64,000 bases of DNA from Symbiodinium natans (taxonomy: Eukaryota > Sar > Dinophyceae > Suessiales > Symbiodiniaceae), in assembly GCA_905221605.1 (NCBI GenBank), contig CAJNDS010002119.1, positions 372,001 through 436,000 of the forward strand, written 5' to 3'. A model generated the notes under the pieces. That model was not told where the DNA came from, ran no database searches, and saw nothing but the letters and a program-made list of their open reading frames with translations. The position numbers and the translations under genes were made by a program. Positions 57,519 to 64,000 of this stretch are shown one piece after another. Each line of letters starts with the position of its first letter. Position 1 is the first letter of the stretch.

Positions 57519-57715
57519 GAGCTGCTTTGAGGCGGGGCGGAGCCCAAAGCAGAGAGGGTGGGGAGGGGCATGTGGTGAGGGCACCTCCCGCGACCCTACG
57601 AAACTACACAAGAAAAGCAGTTGCGAGCTGCTTTGAGGCGGGGCGGTGCCCAAAGCAGAGAGGGTGGGGAGGAGCATGTGGCGAGAGCACCTCCCGCGAC
57701 CCTACGAAGCCATAG
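57519..57715. repeat. 106-bp direct duplication
   Basis: GAGCTGCTTTGAGGCGGGGC begins at 57519 and again at 57625; the two copies, including CAAAGCAGAGAGGGTGGGGA and CACCTCCCGCGACCCTACGA, are nearly identical. Confidence 0.9.
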
Positions 57716-57806
57716 ACTAGGCCTTGGTCACGCTGACAATTAGAGTCCCTAAACCTTAAACCTAGATTCTAAACTGCTTCCGGCAGTGTGCGTGGGCAGC
57801 ATTCAT

Positions 57807-58205
57807 TTGTACGATTTGTTCCGGCAATGTTTGTGGGCGGCAGCGACTTGTACGATTTGTTCCGGCATTGTGCGTCTGGGTCGGCCGGCTAAAGTTGAGA
57901 AGGACTGCAGTATCCAGTAATCAAGATTTCAACAATGTTGTCACTCTAGCTAGCCATCTTGATTTGTACGATCTGTTCCCGCAATGCTTGTGGACGGCAG
58001 CGACTTGTACGATTTGTTCCGGCGTTGTGCGTCTGGGTCGGCTGGCTAAAGTTGACCATGACTGCAAAAACCAGTAATCAAGATTTCAACACTGTTGCAA
58101 CTCAAGCTAGCCATCTTGATTTGTGCGATTTGTTCCGGCAATGCATGTGGACGGCAGCGACTTGTACGATTTGTTCCGGCATTGTGTGTCTGGGTCGGCT
58201 GGCGA
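57807..58205. repeat. 157-bp tandem repeat, two and a half copies
   Basis: Units begin TTGTACGATTTGTTCCGG at 57807, 57964 and 58121 (spacing 157 bp each). Within each unit a half-repeat of the same CGATTTGTTCCGGC motif recurs. The third copy is cut off by telomere-type repeats. Confidence 0.9.
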
Positions 58206-58206
58206 A

Positions 58207-58285
58207 AAAACCCTAAACCCTAAACCCTAAACCCGGAACCCTAAACCCTAAACCCTAAACCCTAGACCGTAAACCCTAAACTTTG
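58207..58285. repeat. Second interstitial CCCTAAA tract
   Basis: About ten CCCTAAA units with a few changes (CCCGGAA, CTAGACCGTAAA). Together with the tract at 57421 it brackets the 106-bp and 157-bp repeats and directly precedes the mobile-element-like gene group. Confidence 0.9.
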
Positions 58286-58645
58286 TCCTGCCTTGAAACC
58301 CCCTGAACCCTGGAGCATTGAAAGTGCCGGCTGCACCTTCTCTCCCTCCGAGGCCCACGAACCAGGCCGCTTGCGAACCTCAGAAACCCTGGACTGCCGC
58401 AAATCCTTGAATGACTCTGGCTCCAGCCTTGACAGGGAAGACCGGCTGCCAGTCCTGCAAACGTTTCGCGGGCACGGGGGCAAATGTCGCACCCTAAATC
58501 TCAACAAGCAGGTGCGTGGACGGTTCTTAGACCCTGAGCCCCTAAACCTTAAATTTGAATTAAGTTTAGGGTTAGGTTTAGGGTTCAGGCAGGGTTGTTT
58601 GAATTTAGAATTTCTGTTCTAGTTTTTGAACGGACTCTCGCCATC
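58286..58645. other. Upstream flank of the DUF3987-like gene
   Basis: No gene seen. A TTAGGGTTTAGGG-like word lies at 58565-58585. A promoter for the following gene would be expected here but no motif was recognised. Confidence 0.4.
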
Positions 58646-60955
58646 ATGTCGAGCCCTCCTAAGCAGTACATTTCCACGATGACGAACGTCTACACCTATG
58701 TGCAGAAGGAGTGGGCTGCCAGTGGAAAGCGGATCTTGGGGGAACGTGGACACGCTGCTATTCATCTTCAGTCTGTTCGCAAAAGCCATCCAGCTCTGCC
58801 AATCTTTCTCTACGCGCTGGTTGGTGTCGTGGTAGCCTCGAACGGAGCTTTGCTTCGAATTTGGGGCGGGCTCTCACCGGTCGCCTTGTGGATTCTCAAC
58901 ATCAATTACAGTCAGACGCGCAAAAGTGGCCTCGCATCCATTGCGGAGGTGTTCGCGTCTGTAGCAGACCAACACGTCCGCAAGACTTTTCGCCGACTTC
59001 TCCAGGACAAGAGTGCGGAGGCCAAGGTGAAGACTACCACAGTACAAGAAGACGGCAGGCACGAAGACACGCTGATGCAAGACCTGGCTGCTCCAGCCGA
59101 GGCACAGGGTGACAGACATGCTCGACTAAGTCTATGGCCAGTGGCATATCTTGGCGGCACCATTGAGCGCTGCAAGGAGCGCTGCAGTGGTGACTTCAAC
59201 TTTGTGCAGAACAATCCTAAAGCCTTCAAGGATTTGCCAGGCATTGATGCGTCCGCTACTGCTTCTGCAGCCGAAGCCGCCGTTGCAAGTGGGGAAGGCT
59301 TGCGAGGGCGTACCTGGTTTTCTACGCTGTTGCTCTTTGACGAAGCGTATGAGTTTCTGATGGAACTCGGCATCTTGGACAGTCCAGGTTCCGCCGCAAA
59401 GAAACAGATGTCTGGAGGCGTTGATGTTTCTGGTCAAACTCCAAATGCTGGGTGGGCTAACAGGTTGCTGCAAACGGGCGTGAGCACCTTCGAAACGAAG
59501 AGCTGTGGATCGTTCGGCGGCTTGCGCTCTCCAAGCGTCAACACAGCCCTAGCCGGCAATTTTCATCCCGGCGTCGCGGTGGAGATGATTCGCGGGCTTC
59601 GGGGCGACCACGGATGCCAAACAAAAGCTCGCTTCCTGTTTGCCAGTGGGCAGCCCATCCAACCGCATGAGGAGTACGAGTCTGTCGGCTTGGATGCCAA
59701 AGTGGAGTACTGCGCACTCCCCAGGGTGTTGCTTGATTTGTTGCGGCTGAACTGCTTGGAGAGTCCTGAGAAGGCAGCAGTGGAACTGAAGCACGAGGAC
59801 GACCTCGTCGACGGTGTTGCTGAGTTCACGGACGCAGGTTTCTTTCCCGATGCAGTGGGCTGGCCTTACACCTTGCCAGACGGCGTTGTCACTAAACTTC
59901 GCTTTCGCCAGACTCCAGACGGTCCTCAGCCAGAGTGGTCCATGGCAGACAGAGATGTAGACGTTCCTCCAGAGCTTGAATTACGCCCGGCAGCGCAGCG
60001 TCTCACTGAGATCTTTGAGCAGGAGCACCGCGTTCTTGAGTTCTCAGCGAGCGGCAAGCAACTTTTCAAAAGTTACGCGTGTTATTTTAATATTATGGTG
60101 GCTCAATCTCGAGAAGATGGTGACGTGGGTCAGGGTGCCCAGATGGGCGCGTGTCCGTGGAAACTTGCCATGCTTGCTTCGGCTTCTTGTTAACTGCAAA
60201 CTAAACTTTTCAATCTTTGGTGCTCTTATAAGGTAGTCGATTCTGAAAGTTTCGACTTTGATTTCCTTGGGTTTTGGGCCAGTGAGGCTTTGGCGCTCTG
60301 GGATCTTGCCTGGCAGCAGTCGGCGCCGCCGGAAAATCCAGAGGCGCCGGTCCTGATCAATGCGGATGTGGTTGCACGTGCTTTTGGACTGCTGGAGATC
60401 CTAGAGAGCGTGGTGGCGATCATGGCTGGTAAGGAAGAGTCGTCTGCTTTCTCAACGCTCAACGAAGCCGACTCAGCGGAGAAAAAGCGGAAAAGGCCTA
60501 TGGCTGACGAGGATCAGCTTGCTCTTGCTTTGACGGGACAGAGTTCGAACAAAGATCAAGATTGGCAGCCGAAAGCACAGCACACCGGACTGCCTGACAC
60601 TGAATTCTTTCGTCGGTTGCTCCTCAAGGCGGAAGCTTCGTCAGAGGGGGCAGAAACCTGTGTCATCAAGTCACGAAGCGTGTACAACCTTCAGAGGTCG
60701 AAGGACCAGCTCACGCAACAGCCTTCTCTTGGGGACTTTCGCGCTGTTGTCAAAGCTGCTCCGTCAATTCTGGGTAGTTTCGATGCGGCCACAGATAGCT
60801 ACAACTTCACTTGTCCCTCTTCAGCTTCACCGCCTGAATATGAGGCAGCCCTGATGCAATACGCGAACATATCGAGCGCCGCTCTGAAATCTGCCCTCAC
60901 CAACTCGACCAGTAAACGTGTCAGGGTCAAGAGCAAGCCAGCCAATCAGTCATGA
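58646..60955 (+). CDS. 753-aa protein resembling DUF3987 (helicase-like) proteins, one short intron
   Basis: Exons 58646-60188 and 60237-60955 join in phase around a 48-nt intron that starts GTTAAC, holds CTAAAC as a possible branch point and ends GTAG; the sum is exactly 754 codons. The ATG follows CCATC and opens MSSPPKQYISTMTN. Residues about 50-90 have a hydrophobic stretch (PALPIFLYALVGVVVAS) then LWILNINYSQTRKSG, in the place where DUF3987 proteins carry a P-loop-like SGxGKS segment; here the glycines are replaced. LLLFDEAYEFLMELG (about residue 233) looks like a Walker B strand. A later part reads ALAGNFHPGVAVEMIRGLRG. Such proteins occur in phages and mobile elements, mostly without known activity. 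The family call is from pattern memory and moderate. Lack of host-type introns and the transposase next door suggest it travels with a mobile element. Confidence 0.55.
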
Positions 60956-61477
60956 TTTCTGAGTCGTGCAGAGCCAGCAGAGGCTGTCATATTGCAGAGT
61001 GACAAACTCTCTGACTCTATAACCTTCTACGGTGTACAGCTTGATTGCGATGTAAGCGCTAGCTTGGCTGTCGTGCAGAATGAGTCTTTGCCATGCGCTA
61101 TGTCTAGTTTCGCTTATATGTTTGATGTACAGTTGGAGTTTTCGATACACATCCGCTCACGGCTTCTTGGCAACGAGCGAGCAGGAGCTGTCGTGTTGCA
61201 GGCCGATAACCCCTGCGCTTCAAGAATGTCCTATTTCCGTCCATCGAAAGCAGTGCTAGGACAGGCTCTGGCCGGAATATTGTACAGACTGCTTCCGGCG
61301 TGTACGCACCGTGCACTGATGCAAAAGAGTCTTGTCGAAGTTGCGCGGGCTCGACACCGATGTCGCTGTGGTACTCAACGCACGAAATCGATTTCATCCA
61401 GCACTGCTGCCGCAGCCATTTCGATAGTAGCCCTTTGTCGCTTTCGGACGCAGCTCTACATTTCTGAGACGAGCGAT
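60956..61477 (+). other. Open in-frame link between the DUF3987-like gene and the transposase
   Basis: After the TGA at 60953-60955 the same frame stays open for 174 codons up to the ATG at 61478 and then through the transposase. Its composition (cysteines, serine/alanine runs) is less protein-like than its neighbours. It may be a 5' leader, an amino-terminal extension of the transposase beginning at an internal ATG such as 61100, or the link of a former fusion. Confidence 0.5.
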
Positions 61478-62695
61478 ATGAAGCAGTTTCCGAGCCCTAA
61501 GCATGGGATGTTGCGACTGGTGCTTCGAAAGCCTTCTCAGAAATCGCAGTCCACAAAGCCAGATCACGTTCCCTACGTGCCACGAGATCAGCAGCTCGAT
61601 AATGCGAAGAAGGCGGAGCTACGATCCCAACACTGGTGTTGCTCTCTAACGGACTTGGTGCAGATGTCCGAGAACAGGCTCATCAAATTGCTCTTAAAGC
61701 TGGGAATCTTGTGGAACTTCACACGCTGTCCACATTGCAGAACAGGGAAGTTGTCAGGCTTGTTCAAGCACAAGAAGCGAGGATTTGTGAGAAGATGTCA
61801 AGCGAAGACGTGTCACAAGTACGTGCTTCCACATGCACGGCATCCATTCTTCTGTACTGGATGGGGCCAGTCATTCATTTCTTTGCGTCAACAGGTCCTG
61901 GTTCTTTTCTGCAATGTGACTAGAGTGGACACTGGCAAGATTCATGTGCTGACGGGCCTTGGAGCAAGGGCGGTGCAAACTCTGTCTGCCAGATGGAGAA
62001 GAGCTGTAATGGCTTATGTTCAACGACAACAAGAAGCTCGGCTCTTCGGCAATCTTCGAACTTGGGTTCAAGCTGAAGTCGACGAGGTCACAGTTCGTGG
62101 AAAGAAATCAGGCAAACAAGTGACCTGGTTCCAGTATTGTGGTCTGCTCGAGCGCGGCAACCGTAAGAGCCTCACCCTTGTCAAAATGCGAGTGAAGTCA
62201 ACGTCTGTCAAGCTGAAGGGGAAGGGCAAGGGCTCTGCTGTGTCTCCGGGACCCATATCCAAAAAAGAATGGAAGCAAATAGGGTTCCGTTATCTCAAGA
62301 ATCGGAAAATCCTGCTGCACTGTGACGGTGCACGAGCGTACAGGTACGTGCAGATACCTGGCGTGATCACCGATTCGGTGAGACACAAGCGTCCGAACCC
62401 CATCTATGCCGCTACATGGAAACACCGCCTTCCTCGAGATTACAGGAAAGCACATGTCAAGGGTTTGCCCAAAGACCAAACGAACACGGTATGGGTGAAA
62501 AAGGGAACCCAACTCATAGACAATGTGTGGCGGCAATTGAAGTTGATCGGGGTTCCGAAGTCAACGAAAGCGGATGAAGGGAACATTGATGAGCGGGTGC
62601 GTGAATTTCAATGGCATCATTGGCATGCCGAGCAGGACAAGTTCGCTGCTGTTGGCGACATTGTTCGAGCTGCGTGCGAGGCACGCAGGCTCTGA
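61478..62695 (+). CDS. IS1595/ISXO2-like (Merlin-type) DDE transposase
   Basis: Cuts and rejoins transposon ends. From the ATG at 61478 it is 405 aa (MKQFPSPKHG onward); an upstream ATG at 61100 in the same frame is possible. An amino-terminal zinc ribbon is visible: CPHC about 90 residues in, then RRCQAKTCHKY. The catalytic core follows: VQAEVDEVTVRGKKSG holds the first acidic residue in the family's typical EVDE..G.K context, ILLHCDGARAY the second, and GTQLIDNVWRQLK the region of the third, where D and N stand instead of the usual E. The end reads REFQWHHWH, equivalent to the conserved EF..R segment of the family. Length fits eukaryotic Merlin/ISXO2 proteins. No frameshift or stop, so it may be recently active. 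Terminal inverted repeats were not found in the window. Confidence 0.8.
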   Translation: MKQFPSPKHGMLRLVLRKPSQKSQSTKPDHVPYVPRDQQLDNAKKAELRSQHWCCSLTDLVQMSENRLIKLLLKLGILWNFTRCPHCRTGKLSGLFKHKKRGFVRRCQAKTCHKYVLPHARHPFFCTGWGQSFISLRQQVLVLFCNVTRVDTGKIHVLTGLGARAVQTLSARWRRAVMAYVQRQQEARLFGNLRTWVQAEVDEVTVRGKKSGKQVTWFQYCGLLERGNRKSLTLVKMRVKSTSVKLKGKGKGSAVSPGPISKKEWKQIGFRYLKNRKILLHCDGARAYRYVQIPGVITDSVRHKRPNPIYAATWKHRLPRDYRKAHVKGLPKDQTNTVWVKKGTQLIDNVWRQLKLIGVPKSTKADEGNIDERVREFQWHHWHAEQDKFAAVGDIVRAACEARRL

Positions 62696-63087
62696 AGCCA
62701 TGACTGAGCAAGCTCGGCGTCGTACAGCTGTTCGAGATTGCTCATGCAGCGTGCAGTTTCTGTCTGTATATACACTCTGTTGCACCTGGTTCCAGCCATG
62801 AAAAGCTGAGCTTCGCAACTGGCTGATGATTACCACATTTTGTTAGTTTGGCAAGCAAGTTCAACTGTACAGTCGTTCGATGCTGCTTGCGAGAACTCTG
62901 TACCGCAGTACCCAGAAAGCCGAAAAAGAGCTTTCTGCATGGCTGCTTGTTGCAGTCTTCATGCCTGCTGACCTCTTGAAGTTGCGATTTCAAGACTTTC
63001 TCCGTCAATTCGCCAAAGCCGCACATGTCCCAAACACTATTTTAGTGTTTGCTGCTGTAGTAGATTGTTCTCCTTGCGGCAGCTGCC
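62696..63087 (+). other. Spacer with a weak small reading frame
   Basis: An 82-codon frame at 62880-63128 (MLLARTLYRSTQKAEKELSA onward) overlaps the next gene's start in another frame. It may be an upstream exon of that gene, but no clear splice pair was found. Confidence 0.3.
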
Positions 63088-63690
63088 ATGCAGATGTACG
63101 CTCATATGTTTTGGAGCCGACCCGTTGATGTTCCTGCCCTGATAGCGCAAGAAGCCCAGCTCGTGTGGAACATGCTTCCCATTAGCATCCGTGCTGCTGA
63201 GCGCAACTACTTCGCGCAACCGTTGCTGGCCATTCAACAAACTCGCCAAGAGACCTTAGCATGGCTCCGAGTTCTGCTACAAGAAATCGAACTTCATGAC
63301 GCGCAGCGCCAGGACATCAAAGTCTGGATGACAGTGCCTTATCTTTCACTACCATCTTCCTGCTCGGCGCAAGTGCTTGAGTTCTTGTTTCCATCTGTAC
63401 TGCCCACGGCTACGACTTGTGTCGAGCTAGTCTTGCAGTCTCCCATTTTGATTCTAAGCGACTCGGACGATGATGATTTTGAGTTCGAGGACCTTCGGCA
63501 TGACGAGAACTTCGAAGATTTGAAGAGCCGTAGTGAACAAGAGCGCAAGCTCTTGGATCAGGTTCGACAGATGTGCAGTGAGTTCATGTGTTTAAACATT
63601 TGTGCGTGCGGCCACATCCATTTTCTTCGTCATCGTCAGACGATCTGGCCAGTTTCAGTACGCGAAACAGCTGTACTATGGTCAGTCTGA
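63088..63690 (+). CDS. 200-aa protein with acidic tail and probable SUMO-interaction motif
   Basis: A single open frame starting MQMYAHMFWSRPVDVPALIA. The first half is helical with many leucines (QETLAWLRVLLQEIELHD). In the second half, PILILSDSDDDDFEFED is a textbook-shaped SUMO-interaction motif: a hydrophobic ILIL core directly followed by serine/aspartate. A charged helix follows (SRSEQERKLLDQVRQM). No family recognised; no transposase or helicase motif. It lies about 390 bp after the transposase on the same strand and also lacks host-type introns, so it may be a third gene of the same element. Whether the ATG at 63088 is the real start is unsure. Confidence 0.5.
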   Translation: MQMYAHMFWSRPVDVPALIAQEAQLVWNMLPISIRAAERNYFAQPLLAIQQTRQETLAWLRVLLQEIELHDAQRQDIKVWMTVPYLSLPSSCSAQVLEFLFPSVLPTATTCVELVLQSPILILSDSDDDDFEFEDLRHDENFEDLKSRSEQERKLLDQVRQMCSEFMCLNICACGHIHFLRHRQTIWPVSVRETAVLWSV

Positions 63691-64000
63691 GTCTGAGTAG
63701 GGATGTGTACTGGGTCTGTGGGTGAGGCGCCGGCCTATCATTATGCAGAAAGATAGGCTATGCCATGGTCGCGCTGACCATACTCTTTCAATACGTGTTT
63801 GGGGAGTTGGGGAGAAAGCTCAGGCGAAACGTGCCAAAAGAAAGATCTTGCTTGACCCGGCGGTTTCACAAGAGTGCATGTATCGTTGCTGCAACGTACA
63901 AGTTCTGTCAGCCTACATGTGCCGTAACCTCCGTTCCTACAGCGGAGAGAATGCGCGAACTCTGGGGCAATGACGGAAGCACACCTGTCAAATGCTGGCA
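63691..64000 (+). other. Window edge with a weak reading frame
   Basis: An 83-codon frame runs 63722-63973 (MRRRPIIMQKDRLCHG onward), basic and cysteine-containing. It could be a fourth small gene or chance; the window ends before context can decide. Confidence 0.25.

Noticed and set aside
59549-59829. Minus-strand frames opposite the DUF3987-like gene
   Set aside because: Shadows of a well-supported + strand coding region.
1-64000. Bacterial operons, CRISPR arrays, tRNA or rRNA genes
   Set aside because: No regularly spaced identical repeats with unique spacers, no cloverleaf or rRNA core sequence and no ribosome-binding-site-led gene strings were seen; introns and the spliced-leader relic show a eukaryotic nuclear genome.

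Overview
This window reads as nuclear DNA of a dinoflagellate. The evidence is: host genes on one strand, cut into very short exons (14-106 nt) by long introns; introns that start with GC or GA far more often than GT and end in AG followed by G; a degenerate copy of the dinoflagellate spliced leader at 25317-25340; and TTTAGGG-type (CCCTAAA) repeats scattered through introns and forming two interstitial tracts near 57.4 and 58.2 kb. No bacterial operon, rRNA, tRNA or CRISPR array was seen. The species cannot be named from the sequence.

Layout. (1) 396-1315: first three exons of an unidentified + strand gene, followed to about 13.9 kb by intron-like DNA with isolated exon-like segments. (2) 14835-37267: an almost complete type III glutamine synthetase gene, reassembled here from about 37 exons (about 695 aa). 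Its two largest introns carry repeats: a 3 kb block with inverted ends, and a 5.1 kb segment bounded by long inverted repeats that holds the spliced-leader relic and AT-rich eroded reading frames. (3) 38816-42309: ribosomal protein eL37 in eight exons, with a likely trans-splice acceptor just before the ATG. (4) 44190-45950: part of a coiled-coil protein gene, with further unassigned exon-like pieces to 54.1 kb. (5) 54.6-57.35 kb: AT microsatellites around a large palindromic 9-bp minisatellite. (6) 57.4-58.3 kb: telomere-type repeats, a 106-bp duplication and a 157-bp tandem repeat.

(7) 58646 to at least 63690 is different in style: long open frames, one 48-nt intron, no host-type introns. 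It encodes a 753-aa protein resembling DUF3987/helicase-like proteins, then, in the same frame and separated only by one TGA, an IS1595/ISXO2(Merlin)-type transposase, then an acidic protein with a probable SUMO-interaction motif. This looks like an accessory-gene-carrying DNA transposon and is the best candidate for a little-described system here.

The first four units are independent housekeeping or host genes in head-to-tail order. Nothing shows that they act together. Exon boundaries were derived by hand from conserved protein sequence, reading phase and splice dinucleotides; RNA data would be the decisive test.
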